From Deltaproteobacteria bacterium (lineage in GTDB: Bacteria; Myxococcota_C; UBA6777): a stretch of DNA of 64,000 nt. Where the stretch lies: assembly GCA_006226375.1 (NCBI GenBank), contig SBHC01000054.1:167331-231330 (forward strand), given 5' to 3'. Below the pieces are notes generated by a model. That model was not told where the DNA came from, did no database searches, and saw only the letters and a program-made list of their open reading frames with translations. This document shows, in pieces, positions 55,362 to 64,000 of this stretch; position 1 is the first letter of the stretch; the number at the start of each line of letters is the position of its first letter. Both the position numbers and the translations under genes were made by a program.

Positions 55362-56351
55362 ATGGGCACCAAAAAAATAAAACGGGGTCGTCGCAACAAA
55401 GTACAGACAGGTCCACGCAAGTCCCAGCAGCCCACCACACGCCAAGGCAGGCGCGTTATCAAAGAACGCTACTTGCTTCAGAGAGAGTTGGGCAAAGGGG
55501 GAATGGGCAAAACCTTTCTTGCCCAAGACACACACTTTGGAGATCAGTGTGTGGTGAAGATAGTGACCGGCGACTCCCAGCTCATCCAACGGGAAGCTCG
55601 ACGTCTGTGTTACCTCAAGCACGAAGGCATCCCAGCCTATCGCGATTTTATCTTGGAGAGCAGCCAAAACCGCGAGGATGAAGCGTTCCTTGTGCAGGAA
55701 TACATTCGTGGAAAAACGCTCAAGCAATACGCCAAAGACCAGGGGGGCCGAATCCCTCTTCCGCGTGCGCTGTCAGTGATGCGGCAGGCGTTGGAGGTAT
55801 TGGAGTACCTGCACAACCGCAAAGAGCAGGACACTCAGGAGAAAGCTCCTGTTTTGCACCTCGATATCAAGCCAGAAAACATGATTCTCCGAGAGTCAGA
55901 TCATCATCTGTTCTTGATCGATTTTGGCTTGTCAGCCCAGGCTCACATCTCTCTCTTCATCCAACAAGGGCTCACCCCGTCCATTCAAGGATATTCTCCA
56001 GGATACTCTCCCTACGAGCAAACCCAGGGTCGCGTGGTGCCCGCTTCCGACATCTACGCCCTCGGCATGACCATGCTGGTGCTGCTCACAGGCAAAGATG
56101 TCCGTGAAGTCCGAATGTTGCTCGATCAAAACACGCTCTTCCAAGACCCCAAAGTCAACATCCCCACCAACGTCACCCGCCTTCTCCAGCGGATGGTCAC
56201 ATTGAGAGTCGAAGATCGAATCCAATCCGCCGAAGAAACCCTTCGTCAGATGCAGAGCCTGCGATTAACACCCTCCTGGACCCGACGTTTCTTGTTGTGG
56301 GGATTGCCCCTCCTTCTCGTTCTCCTAGGGCTATTTTTCTGGCTTCGTTGA
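55362..56351 (+). CDS. Tail-anchored Ser/Thr protein kinase
   Basis: 329 residues. A basic N-terminus precedes a Hanks kinase: GKGGMGKTF glycine loop, VVKIV lysine, HLDIKPEN (D168) and DFG (D187). The catalytic HRD arginine is Leu, so activation-loop phosphorylation may not be needed. A hydrophobic helix (~306-328) at the extreme C-terminus should anchor it with the kinase in the cytoplasm. GAGGACAAC precedes the ATG. Its position after the FHA activator gene suggests that it phosphorylates that protein. Confidence 0.9.
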   Translation: MGTKKIKRGRRNKVQTGPRKSQQPTTRQGRRVIKERYLLQRELGKGGMGKTFLAQDTHFGDQCVVKIVTGDSQLIQREARRLCYLKHEGIPAYRDFILESSQNREDEAFLVQEYIRGKTLKQYAKDQGGRIPLPRALSVMRQALEVLEYLHNRKEQDTQEKAPVLHLDIKPENMILRESDHHLFLIDFGLSAQAHISLFIQQGLTPSIQGYSPGYSPYEQTQGRVVPASDIYALGMTMLVLLTGKDVREVRMLLDQNTLFQDPKVNIPTNVTRLLQRMVTLRVEDRIQSAEETLRQMQSLRLTPSWTRRFLLWGLPLLLVLLGLFFWLR

Positions 56352-56482
56352 GCCCCACACTCCTTGCTTTCCCTCCATAGCGAACTTTCTCCTTGTTCCC
56401 TCGTCTTTGATCCGATCATCTCTTTGGAAGGCCACTTTGGGCCTCGACAACTCGATCGGTTCCAACCTCAGAGGGAAATGCC

Positions 56483-57058
56483 ATGAAACGCATTGTCATC
56501 ATCGGCTCAAGCTGTGCGGGCAAAACCACGCTGGCTCGCCAACTTGCAGAGCGCCTGTCTCTGCCACACATTGAACTGGACGCCTTAAACTTCCTCCCCC
56601 AATGGCAAACACGCAGCACAGAAGAATTCCGCGCCCTCACAGAAGAAGCAGTCTCCCAAGACCGTTGGGTTATGGATGGCAACTACAGTATGGTCCGCGA
56701 CATTGCCTGGGCTCGCGCCACCCATATCATCTGGTTGAAGTACTCATTCCCGTTAATTTTCAGTCGTTGCCTTCGACGAACCGTTCAGCGAGCCTGGACC
56801 CAGGAGGAGTTGTTCTCAGGCAACAGAGAATCGTTCCGCCAATCCTTCTTCAGTCGTGAGTCTATCGTCTGGTGGGTTCTCAAGAGCTTTCGCCGACGGC
56901 GACGCCAGTACAACGAACTCTTCCAATATATTCCCTATCCACAGCTGCAAACCATTACGTTTGAACACCCGGAAGATACGGAGCGATGGTTAAGTAGCAT
57001 CCAGGGAGTTGCTCCAAACAAAGGTCACAAGATGGAAGAAGTTCGAGAGGCTTGTTGA
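56483..57058 (+). CDS. P-loop kinase-like protein (adenylate kinase/FlaR topology-modulation type)
   Basis: 191 residues. Walker A is IIGSSCAGKTTLARQL near the N-terminus, then LPHIELDALNF and WVMDGNYSMVRD, the pattern of the 'topology modulation' nucleotide kinases. The middle is Arg-rich. The phosphoryl acceptor is unknown. It stands alone between the kinase gene and the convergent lipoprotein gene. Confidence 0.8.
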   Translation: MKRIVIIGSSCAGKTTLARQLAERLSLPHIELDALNFLPQWQTRSTEEFRALTEEAVSQDRWVMDGNYSMVRDIAWARATHIIWLKYSFPLIFSRCLRRTVQRAWTQEELFSGNRESFRQSFFSRESIVWWVLKSFRRRRRQYNELFQYIPYPQLQTITFEHPEDTERWLSSIQGVAPNKGHKMEEVREAC

Positions 57059-57086
57059 GGTAGAGCAGGGAAAATGAGGGGGGAGG

Positions 57087-58094
57087 CTATTGAGGTTTGC
57101 TGGGTTCAGGTTTGGCAGGTTCGTTGTTGTTGGGATCGTCTTGGGATGACTCTTTCTGGGAGTCGTCTTGTGACGGCTCATTCTTGTTGTCATCGCGCTT
57201 CGCGGGAGGCTGTGACTTCGTAGGTGGCTCACGTCGCACCGGTGGAGCAGAACTGCGCTCTGCAGGCGGAACCTGAATCTCAGGAGGTCGAACCCGAGGC
57301 GGGATACGAGGCAGAGGAGCAGGTGGCAGCTGCATCGAGTCAAACTTGGAGCGTTTGGTCGGAACGGTGTAGTAACCATCACCAACCTTGGCTCGTGTGC
57401 AGTATTGTTGGGTCAACTTGTAGATGTAAACAATCTGCTGAACAGCCGCTCCACGACTTTTCGCGTTGCACACCTGGACCGTCACACGCTGTCGAAGCGA
57501 CCACATGTAGTTGTCGACACGTCGAGCTTCAATTTTGTGGCGCTCTTGTCGAGCGTCAAAGCCACCCAGGCCGTTGGTCAATGCAGCAACCAAAGCCAAC
57601 CCACCGAAAACAGCAGCGGTAATACCCAGCCCATCTTTGGTGGATTCATCTTGCACAGCAAAGGCTCCACCACCCAGAGCAAACGCTCCAGCCCCAGCAA
57701 CGAGAGTAGCGCTCAGGAAGCCCCAGAACAGTTTGCCCTGGTAATTGGCTGCGCTGGCATCACGGTAGAGACGCTTTTGGCAAGTGGTCCGCATATCATC
57801 GATGGCTTCAAGCACGGGTACAACTTGGGGATCGGTACAGAAGCCCCCAAGGATGCGGTTCCCGTCAGGCATCTCGGCCATACGTTGACGCCATGTGATG
57901 TAGGTATCAAAATCCACACCTTTGGGTGGGTTTTTCCCCCTCGTCTTCTCCAGATACTCAGCAACCTTGCCCTTTCCCAAGAACATTGCTCCTCGGGTGT
58001 TGAGGCAGGCGCTGCTGCTTAAGGCGACCATTCCAAGGAGAAGCCAGGTTGTCCACTTCCACCAAGTCGAGACTCTGCGACGTGTTTGACGCAT
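57087..58094 (-). CDS. Predicted lipoprotein with central hydrophobic hairpin and Pro-rich tail
   Basis: 335 residues. The signal peptide ends ALSSSAC, a good lipobox. A soluble segment (~40-115) is followed by two hydrophobic Gly/Ala-rich helices (~120-180), a helical stretch, and then a Pro-rich and Asp/Glu/Asn/Lys-rich tail of ~90 residues that is probably disordered. GGAGTAAACAAAC precedes the ATG. No family recognised; envelope location is likely. Confidence 0.7.
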   Translation of the reverse strand: MRQTRRRVSTWWKWTTWLLLGMVALSSSACLNTRGAMFLGKGKVAEYLEKTRGKNPPKGVDFDTYITWRQRMAEMPDGNRILGGFCTDPQVVPVLEAIDDMRTTCQKRLYRDASAANYQGKLFWGFLSATLVAGAGAFALGGGAFAVQDESTKDGLGITAAVFGGLALVAALTNGLGGFDARQERHKIEARRVDNYMWSLRQRVTVQVCNAKSRGAAVQQIVYIYKLTQQYCTRAKVGDGYYTVPTKRSKFDSMQLPPAPLPRIPPRVRPPEIQVPPAERSSAPPVRREPPTKSQPPAKRDDNKNEPSQDDSQKESSQDDPNNNEPAKPEPSKPQ

Positions 58095-58252
58095 GTTTGT
58101 TTACTCCGTTCCAGGCACTTCTATTCCAACATTCGCGTGCATTGTATAGCGTTGCTCTTGGGTTTGCACGTTTCACGTTCAGGCGAACAAGAAAATTTCT
58201 TTCCTTTCCAGGAGATGATGGATCGGAAAGGGTTCATCATCCAAGCACAGAC

Positions 58253-59254
58253 TCACTCGTCGTGAGAGATTTCCAACATAATCTTACCCACAGAGACGTT
58301 GGACTCCATCAAAGCATGGGCTTCGGCAACATCTGCAACAGGGAACACTTGGTGGATGATCGGTTTAAGCTCACTGGCAGAAAACAAAGGCCAGATATCT
58401 TTTTGAATGGCGTCAGTGATAGAAACCTTCGCCTCTCGTGAGCGACTGCGTAGGGTTGAGCCAATCAACCGAATCCGCTTCAGCAACACAGTCCCCAATG
58501 AGATCTCTGCATCACGCCCGCCCAGCAAGCCGATCAAGACAAGACGGCCGTCACGACATAGAGATTTGAGGTTGTCCTCCAGGTACGACGCTCCCACAGG
58601 ATCAAGAATCACATCTACACCTTTGCCGTCCGTTTCTTCTTTGACCCACTCCAGAAAGCTTCCTTGGTGACGGTCAAATACGGCATCCGCTCCAAGCACA
58701 CGAAGTGCTTCCAGCTTGTTTTCACTGGCCGTCGCCAACACCCGATTGCCCTTGGCCTTGCACAACTGAATGGCTGCTGTTCCAACGCCAGAAGCACCTG
58801 CATGGACCAAAACCGTCTCTCCAGGTTGAGCCTTAGCCTCCATGAACAAGTTGAGGTAGGCTGTGTAGAACACTTCGGGGAGAGCTGCTGCTTCCAACCA
58901 GCTTAAGCCTTCGGGAACAGGCAACAGCATACGTTGATCACACACCGTGTATTGCGCATAGCCCCCACCTTCCAGCAGACAGCAAACCCGGTCCCCCACG
59001 TTCCAGTTGGAGACGTTCTCACCGACAGCGACGATCTCGCCAGCCATCTCCAAACCCATAATCTCACTGGCACCAGGAGGAGGAGGATAGAAACCACGTC
59101 GTTGCAGCAGATCCGCACGGTTGAGAGCAGACGCATGAATGCGCACAAGCACGTCACCAGGACCCGGCTCAGGGCAAGGAACCGACTCCCATGCGAGAGT
59201 TCGGTTGTCGTCATCGTGAACCACCACGGCGTGCATGGTAGAAGGCAAAGTCAT
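58253..59254 (-). CDS. Zinc-independent quinone oxidoreductase (PIG3-like, MDR superfamily)
   Basis: 333 residues. The catalytic domain has NRADLLQRRGFYPPPPGAS and GLEMAGEIVAVG; the Rossmann domain has HAGASGVGTAAIQL for NADPH binding, and later DPVGASYLEDNL and LIGLLGG. It lacks the zinc-ligand Cys set, as in QOR/PIG3 enzymes that reduce quinones with NADPH. Start at 59254 follows GGAG; the 59293 start adds 13 residues of no match. Monocistronic. Confidence 0.9.
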   Translation of the reverse strand: MTLPSTMHAVVVHDDDNRTLAWESVPCPEPGPGDVLVRIHASALNRADLLQRRGFYPPPPGASEIMGLEMAGEIVAVGENVSNWNVGDRVCCLLEGGGYAQYTVCDQRMLLPVPEGLSWLEAAALPEVFYTAYLNLFMEAKAQPGETVLVHAGASGVGTAAIQLCKAKGNRVLATASENKLEALRVLGADAVFDRHQGSFLEWVKEETDGKGVDVILDPVGASYLEDNLKSLCRDGRLVLIGLLGGRDAEISLGTVLLKRIRLIGSTLRSRSREAKVSITDAIQKDIWPLFSASELKPIIHQVFPVADVAEAHALMESNVSVGKIMLEISHDE

Positions 59255-59527
59255 TGTTTCCACTCCAACAGGAACAAGAGAAACAGAACCCACTCCTCAC
59301 AAGGAAAGCGGGTTGTTTAGGGTGTGTGCAATCATCTCTCACAGAGTATCGGTTCGAAGCCAAGGACGAATGTAGCACAGAAAAAAAGGTCCTGCACGTC
59401 CCGATTGCTTTTCCCGGATCTCCGTTACAGAACAGAGACGTCGACCACAATCTTCCAGCGTGGATAACTTTTGTTGGGGAGGAGGACAGAGATCTCGACG
59501 GGAAGAGAGGAGGAAAACCAGGGAGGA

Positions 59528-62161
59528 TTACTTGTTCTTGATTCGGCGACGAATGAAGGGCGCCAACAAGAGCAACATGGCCCACCAGGGTGCGGTGTCG
59601 GGCGCGCTTGGAGCCACGGTGCAACCAAACGCTTTGGGAGCGCCTTGTGTAGAGGCAGCCGGTTGCTCCGTTTGGGAGACAACCTTGTCGCTCGATGGTG
59701 ACCAATTCACAACGCGGGCGTTGCCTTTTTCGTCCGTGACACGGATAGCCACGCTCGACTGCTTGCGCAGCTCAGGGGTCAGCTTCAACTTGGCGCCGCT
59801 CATGCTTTGCCACTCGCCGTTCACTTTGTACTCATAGACAAGCGAGTCTTTCTTGGTCACAGCGTCTTCGGCTTTGATGTTCACAACGCCATCCACAGTG
59901 TTGACTTTGACCTTGGGAGCCAGGGGGTCGAAGGTCAAACGAACCGTAACAGGCTGACCTTCCAACGTCTTGTAAGCACCTTTCACGCGAGCCCGCAGCA
60001 CCACCTTGTGATTGCCCAAGAGCATCAGGAAGGGGCTACGAACACGAAGCAGTCCGCCGGGAGCAGTCTGGAAGTTCGACCAGACGCCGAAGTTCACATA
60101 GTACTGGTACTCCAGCTCTTGGCCGGCCAAGTACTGGGGCACTTCCAAGAACACTTCACCCGTGGGCTTGAGCTTGCCGTTGACAGTCTTGACCCAGCCG
60201 GGGTTCGAGGTGTGGAGACGAGCATAAGTTTGGGGCTCAGGCAACAGCGGCTTGGCACCGGAAGTCAGGGTCATTTTGAGCGCCAACCAGTCGTTACCAG
60301 CACCTTCACGGTCAATTCCGTTGATGTTCAGACCCAGGGGCACACCCAGGGCAGCACCCAATTGCTTGTTAATGTCGATGGGGAAGCTGATCTTATTGTT
60401 ACCCAGTGTCGACACCAACAAGTTAACAATCACCTTCAGGACTTGCTGGATGTCGACGGTTTCGACCAAATACGCTTGGGACGAACGGGGGTTGATGACT
60501 TCCAGGGTGTCCGTATCAATCGCAACTTCCAGAGCGTTTTGAGGTGTAGCGAACATAGTGATGCCCAACTTGACGTCCACGAGCAGCTTAAAGATACGTA
60601 CAAAGCGATCGTGCATCTTCACGAAGAAGGAGACACCAAAGTCACGCATATTGAGCTTCAAAGTGGAGTCGGTCTTGCCATTCACCTTCTTGCCCAAACC
60701 AAATGTGGCCGTGGGCGGCTGAAGGGGCTGAATCGCAATCATAACAGGGGCGCTGTCAGACACCAGCTTGGAGAGATTGGGCGCCAACAGCGCGAAGACC
60801 CCTGCGTTCAGTTGGAACCCACCCAGGTCACCCAAGTCGGTGGAGCGCACGTTGAGGCACAGAGCACCTGTGTGGTACGCAGCCCAAAGAGCCTTGTCCG
60901 TCGCCGCTTGGGAGAGCGCCGCGGCGAGGTGATACTGACCTGTCATTGGAGGTGTGGAGCTGGGCTTGGCTGTGGGCTCGGGTCGCTTGGGAACACAAGC
61001 GCTTGCTGGGTTGGCTTCAAAGCCAGTGTCGAAAGCGAGGTTCAAACCACCTTGGACGATACGGACAGCGTTACCCGGTTGCATCAACAAGCCCATCGGC
61101 TTGGTTTCGCCTCCACCAGGAAGACCCAAGCCGCCCAAGAGGCTATCCAAGGGAAGTTCCATCTCAACGCGCGCATCCGCGAGAAGGTCTGTGTTCTTCA
61201 GTTGGTCTGTGATGACTCGGGTCAACAGGTTGTAAATCAGGCCACGCAAGAACCCGATGTTACCAATACCATTGATCAGGCCAGTCAAGCCGTTGAGCGC
61301 CAGAGTACAAAGGGAGCTACCCAACTTGATGTTGACTGTACGGTTGATCACAGGGATGTTGACCGGAATGGTGATGTTGTTGCAACCGTTCACGTTCACT
61401 TTGAACTGGGTGTTGTTGCTGAAAGCAATACCATTGGTGGGGATTTTAAGGTTGATCTTCCCAGTCTTCGGATCCACCTCAAACTTCATCTTGATGGTTC
61501 CTGAGAGGTTGCTCAACTGCAGTTCAATGTCCTTGAGGCTGACATTGGCACCTGCGCAGATGCTGCCAGGAATGATAGAGACACTGCCTTTGTAACAGAA
61601 GCCCAGCTCCGGTTGTTGGCTGCGAACACGAATCTCAGGCACAGCAAAGTCGATCGAGATGCTCTGGTCGGTTTCGTTCAACTTGAGCTTGATCGACTGG
61701 GTTGCCAGGGCTCCACAAGCACTACTTCCTTTCAAAGCAGCGTAAAACCATGTGCTGCTTGGAGTGCTTCCCGTACACGCGGCTTTGGGGTTGAGGATCC
61801 CACCTGTTACCTTGATCCCACAGTTGCTGCCGGAAGGAGCGACTGCCTTTCCACCGCTGGTGGGGCCGTTTCCGAAGCTTTGGGTGGGGAAGGTGATCCC
61901 GCTTCCGCTGCACGAAAGAGACTGGCCGGCGTTTTTCAAAACACCTTCCAAGATCGGCTTGAGCTGCAACGAAATGAAGTCAGCACCGGCTTGAGTCAAG
62001 CGGGTGGCGACAGCATTTTGTGTGAGCTGCCCCTTAAACTTGTAGTTCGGATCGCCTCCACAAGAAGAGGCACATCCCCCGCAGCCAAAGCCAGAACCAC
62101 CGCAGTTGATGGCGAAGAGGGCTACGCCCATAACTAGAAAACGCAAGTAGATGCGATTCAT
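59528..62161 (-). CDS. Large predicted lipoprotein with MYXO-CTERM-like tail
   Basis: 877 residues. The N-terminus has a lipobox-type end FAINC (C20) followed by a Gly/Cys-rich stretch. The body is beta-rich with LPS-/lipid-binding-like amphipathic strands (INLKIPTNGIAF, ITIPVNIPVINRTVNIKLG) and no recognised catalytic motif. The C-terminus FGCTVAPSAP, a hydrophobic WWAMLLLLAPF and RRRIKNK matches the MYXO-CTERM sorting pattern. Start at 62161 follows GAGG seven bases upstream; TTG 62167 is weaker. It is exported, and may be processed at both ends. Confidence 0.8.
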   Translation of the reverse strand: MNRIYLRFLVMGVALFAINCGGSGFGCGGCASSCGGDPNYKFKGQLTQNAVATRLTQAGADFISLQLKPILEGVLKNAGQSLSCSGSGITFPTQSFGNGPTSGGKAVAPSGSNCGIKVTGGILNPKAACTGSTPSSTWFYAALKGSSACGALATQSIKLKLNETDQSISIDFAVPEIRVRSQQPELGFCYKGSVSIIPGSICAGANVSLKDIELQLSNLSGTIKMKFEVDPKTGKINLKIPTNGIAFSNNTQFKVNVNGCNNITIPVNIPVINRTVNIKLGSSLCTLALNGLTGLINGIGNIGFLRGLIYNLLTRVITDQLKNTDLLADARVEMELPLDSLLGGLGLPGGGETKPMGLLMQPGNAVRIVQGGLNLAFDTGFEANPASACVPKRPEPTAKPSSTPPMTGQYHLAAALSQAATDKALWAAYHTGALCLNVRSTDLGDLGGFQLNAGVFALLAPNLSKLVSDSAPVMIAIQPLQPPTATFGLGKKVNGKTDSTLKLNMRDFGVSFFVKMHDRFVRIFKLLVDVKLGITMFATPQNALEVAIDTDTLEVINPRSSQAYLVETVDIQQVLKVIVNLLVSTLGNNKISFPIDINKQLGAALGVPLGLNINGIDREGAGNDWLALKMTLTSGAKPLLPEPQTYARLHTSNPGWVKTVNGKLKPTGEVFLEVPQYLAGQELEYQYYVNFGVWSNFQTAPGGLLRVRSPFLMLLGNHKVVLRARVKGAYKTLEGQPVTVRLTFDPLAPKVKVNTVDGVVNIKAEDAVTKKDSLVYEYKVNGEWQSMSGAKLKLTPELRKQSSVAIRVTDEKGNARVVNWSPSSDKVVSQTEQPAASTQGAPKAFGCTVAPSAPDTAPWWAMLLLLAPFIRRRIKNK

Positions 62162-62524
62162 CCCCAAACCTCATACATCAAAGGTTGAATTTGCATACAA
62201 AAATCCAACCATAGTTCTACAACATCTCGCCTCAAAAAACAACCCACCTTCCCCTATTTACCTATTCCCCCTTTTCCTCTTTGTATCACAGAAGACCGAG
62301 ATACCCGCATGTTTTTTACGCTCCGTGAAAGACGTTCACGTTCTGAACGAGGAACAAAAAGGGAACTGCGCCTTTAACATACACAGTAATAAGAACAAGA
62401 CTCGATAGATGAAAGTTTCGATTTCGAGGTAGAGATCTTGAAAGATCAAAAGAAAAGTAGGGATGAGGAGCAGATGGTATCCAGGAAAAAGCTAGGAGAA
62501 GAGTAGAAAGGGAAACGAGGGGGC
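62162..62524. other. Intergenic region between metX and the MYXO-CTERM gene
   Basis: The 363 bases lack a credible gene. CGTGAA-AGACG-TTCACG (62324-62340) is a perfect six-pair inverted repeat, ~165 bases upstream of the lipoprotein start. GATCTT-GA-AAGATC (62434-62447) lies past the metX stop, without a T-run. Confidence 0.5.
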
Positions 62525-63667
62525 TTAGGATTCAAGGAACTCTTTGATAGCCGGGGTGATGAGGTCTGTCTCGACGAGGAAGGCATCGTGGCCAATGCGG
62601 CTGGAGATCTCCACCCAATGACTTCGACCACCGTTGCGAAGGATGGACTCGTGGATGTCATATTGTTCATCCACAGTGATAAGGTTGTCTTCTTTCACAC
62701 CAATCGTAAGGGCCTCAGCCTGGATCTGGGAGAACGCCTCGTCGCGTGAAGCAAAGCCTCGTCCAACGTCGTGGAGATCCATCGACATCGACATGTAAAG
62801 ATACGAGTTGGGATCGAAGTGAACCACCACCTTGTTGCCCTGGTGGTTGAGATACGACTGTACATCAAAGACGATCTCATCCAGGCCCGGTGCTCGCAAT
62901 GGATCCTGATCAAAGCGCTCGTTGAACTCTTCCCGAGAACGGTAGAACAAGGTTCCAATCTCACGGGCCAGACGCAAACCAGCGATAGGCAATACGCGCC
63001 CATAGTTGCCTTCGTTGTAAGCAGGGTCGAACATAATCGCACGACGACCCAAGTGACGCACTGCCGCAGTGTAAGGCCTAGTATGAGCGGTTCCAGAGAT
63101 GTTAATGAAGCGCTTCAAGCGTTGTGGATGACGGATCGCAAACTCAAGAACTTGCATGGCACCCATCGAACCGCCAACCACAGCGTGGACTTGATCGATC
63201 TCCAGATGATCCAAGACACGCGCGTGACCTTCCATGATGTCTCGAATGGTCACCACAGGAAACTTGGTCGCGTAAGGCAGCTCCGTTTGTGGATTGATCG
63301 AGGCTGGCCCTGTCGTTCCATAACAACTTCCCAACAAAGAAGCACACACCACAAAGTACTTGTCGGTGTCGATCGCTAGACCGGGTCCAACAATAGACTC
63401 CCACCACCCCCGACTCGGATTGGCCTCCGTCGAACGGACGTGGCTGTTGGCCGAGAACGCAGGGCATAGCAACACAACATTGTCTTTGGCTTCCGAGAGA
63501 GTCCCAAACGTTTCATAGGCAATCTGCATCTCTGACAAACTGCCGCCGTACACCAAGGAAATCGGTCCATCAAGGTAGAAGACTTCCGCACCTGGGAGAA
63601 CAGGATTTGCCTCTTTCATCGGTTCCGCAAATATGTTTTGTTTCAAAAGTTGTGGGATACCACTCAT
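62525..63667 (-). CDS. metX: Homoserine O-acetyltransferase family protein
   Basis: 380 residues, alpha/beta hydrolase fold. The nucleophile Ser167 is in the elbow GGSMGAMQ, and LGSCYGTTGP and NSHVRS are family blocks. The C-terminal Asp/His segments (VDEQYDIHES, GHDAFL) complete the triad. It activates homoserine with acetyl- or succinyl-CoA for methionine synthesis; acyl specificity cannot be assigned without the lid residues. A short purine-rich site near AGGT precedes the ATG. The leader carries two hairpins. Confidence 0.93.
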   Translation of the reverse strand: MSGIPQLLKQNIFAEPMKEANPVLPGAEVFYLDGPISLVYGGSLSEMQIAYETFGTLSEAKDNVVLLCPAFSANSHVRSTEANPSRGWWESIVGPGLAIDTDKYFVVCASLLGSCYGTTGPASINPQTELPYATKFPVVTIRDIMEGHARVLDHLEIDQVHAVVGGSMGAMQVLEFAIRHPQRLKRFINISGTAHTRPYTAAVRHLGRRAIMFDPAYNEGNYGRVLPIAGLRLAREIGTLFYRSREEFNERFDQDPLRAPGLDEIVFDVQSYLNHQGNKVVVHFDPNSYLYMSMSMDLHDVGRGFASRDEAFSQIQAEALTIGVKEDNLITVDEQYDIHESILRNGGRSHWVEISSRIGHDAFLVETDLITPAIKEFLES

Positions 63668-63680
63668 CGTACATACCTAC

Positions 63681-63757
63681 CGGCCACATCTCGGCCGCTT
63701 GAATGATCAATGTCGTTCTCTGCTGCCATCTCTTTTGTGTCGATCACTCACACAAAA
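63681..63757 (-). promoter_or_regulatory. Structured leader of metX (two hairpins)
   Basis: On the minus strand TTTTGTGT-N9-ACACAAAA (63733-63757) is a perfect eight-pair stem, and CGGCC-N7-GGCCG (63681-63697) a five-pair stem ending ~14 bases before the start codon, beside the ribosome site. Position before metX suggests translational control, possibly by SAM or a related ligand. It matches no riboswitch class that I could confirm by eye. Confidence 0.35.
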
Positions 63758-63771
63758 CTCTTCCATCACAC

Positions 63772-63799
63772 AACATACATCAACGAATCAGAAAAACAA
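63772..63799 (-). promoter_or_regulatory. Possible sigma-70 promoter of metX
   Basis: TTGTTT (63794-63799), 16 bases, TATGTT (63772-63777) on the minus strand. It would give a ~100-base leader containing both hairpins. Each box is imperfect. Confidence 0.3.
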
Positions 63800-64000
63800 G
63801 CCGTTATTGTCCACCCAAACGAAACAATCAAAAAAAGTATTTTGAAACCGAATCTATGGGGCTGGAAAAAATCTTTGCCTAAAGACGAAGATTGTTTCCT
63901 TTTAGCGAACGTAACAATCTGAAAACCACTCCCCTCATGAAAAACTTCCCGTTCTTTGAGAAAAAGAACAGGACAATCCTTGATATTTAGCCTAGGCTAA

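Larger units (their letters stand above)
63668..64000. other. Region upstream of metX to the window end
   Basis: No coding frame of note. It holds the metX leader and promoter candidates. The last 14 bases, TTAGCCTAGGCTAA (63987-64000), are a perfect palindrome whose context is cut by the edge. Confidence 0.5.

Noticed and set aside
62434..62447. metX terminator
   Set aside because: GATCTT-GA-AAGATC has too small a loop and no T-run on the minus strand.

Overview
The window looks like chromosomal DNA of a Gram-negative bacterium from Myxococcota or a neighbouring former-deltaproteobacterial lineage. The pointers are a C-terminal MYXO-CTERM-like sorting tail, many lipoproteins, Hanks-type Ser/Thr kinases beside an FHA/sigma-54 activator, giant Cys-rich 'Stig1-like' repeat proteins and the carboxyspermidine route to spermidine. 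Base composition is only modestly GC-rich by eye, which is low for classical myxobacteria, so the exact lineage stays open. No rRNA, tRNA, CRISPR array, intact insertion sequence or prophage was recognised.

Layout. (1) 1-17.7 kb, all minus strand: a truncated cytochrome-P450-like/FAD-oxidoreductase fusion, then two tandem giant Cys-rich lipoproteins (2989 and 2056 aa) made of about 66 and 47 copies of a ~42-residue, eight-Cys unit. (2) 18.1-21.6 kb: TerB-like protein plus an ABC exporter fused to a degenerate metallopeptidase-like N-terminus and a C-terminal cyclic-nucleotide-binding domain. (3) 21.8-24.7 kb: arginine decarboxylase and a eukaryote-type S-adenosylmethionine decarboxylase. (4) 24.8-29.1 kb: a membrane fatty-acid-hydroxylase/alkylglycerol-monooxygenase relative, a neutral-ceramidase-like lipoprotein and a DUF2071 protein, possibly one lipid module. 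(5) 29.2-32.8 kb: ThrE-type exporter, then on the minus strand carboxynorspermidine/carboxyspermidine dehydrogenase and decarboxylase. (6) 33.1-36.3 kb: ECF41-type sigma factor with a matching promoter, pyruvate kinase, secreted phospholipase-A2-like protein. (7) 36.4-45.4 kb: 7TM Ser/Thr kinase, two metallophosphoesterases, a FAM20/PI-kinase-like protein with a 57-aa partner, and a haem/copper monooxygenase-like lipoprotein. (8) 45.5-49.2 kb: class I fructose-bisphosphate aldolase, PLP decarboxylase, outer-membrane-like protein. (9) 49.2-52.2 kb, minus: DUF418 membrane protein, membrane-anchored HDAC-family enzyme and MgtC-like protein, apparently one operon. (10) 52.2-53.9 kb: gene-poor, with strong inverted repeats. 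(11) 53.9-56.4 kb: FHA/sigma-54 activator and tail-anchored kinase. (12) 56.5-64 kb: P-loop kinase, two envelope lipoproteins, quinone oxidoreductase and metX with a structured leader.

How genes may work together. Arginine is decarboxylated to agmatine (SpeA). The window encodes both an aminopropyl-donor enzyme (eukaryote-type SpeD) and the dehydrogenase/decarboxylase pair that builds spermidine from aspartate semialdehyde, but no agmatinase and no aminopropyltransferase, which leaves the actual route open. The kinase/FHA/sigma-54 pair is a plausible phosphorylation-to-transcription relay. The DUF418-HDAC-MgtC operon pairs a putative membrane acyl/acetyl-transferase relative with a putative exported deacylase.

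Main candidates for something undescribed: the P450-like/flavin fusion beside the giant Cys-rich lipoproteins; the exported HDAC-family operon; the FAM20-like kinase with its small partner; the peptidase-like/ABC/cNMP fusion; and the mixed eukaryote/bacterial polyamine gene set.
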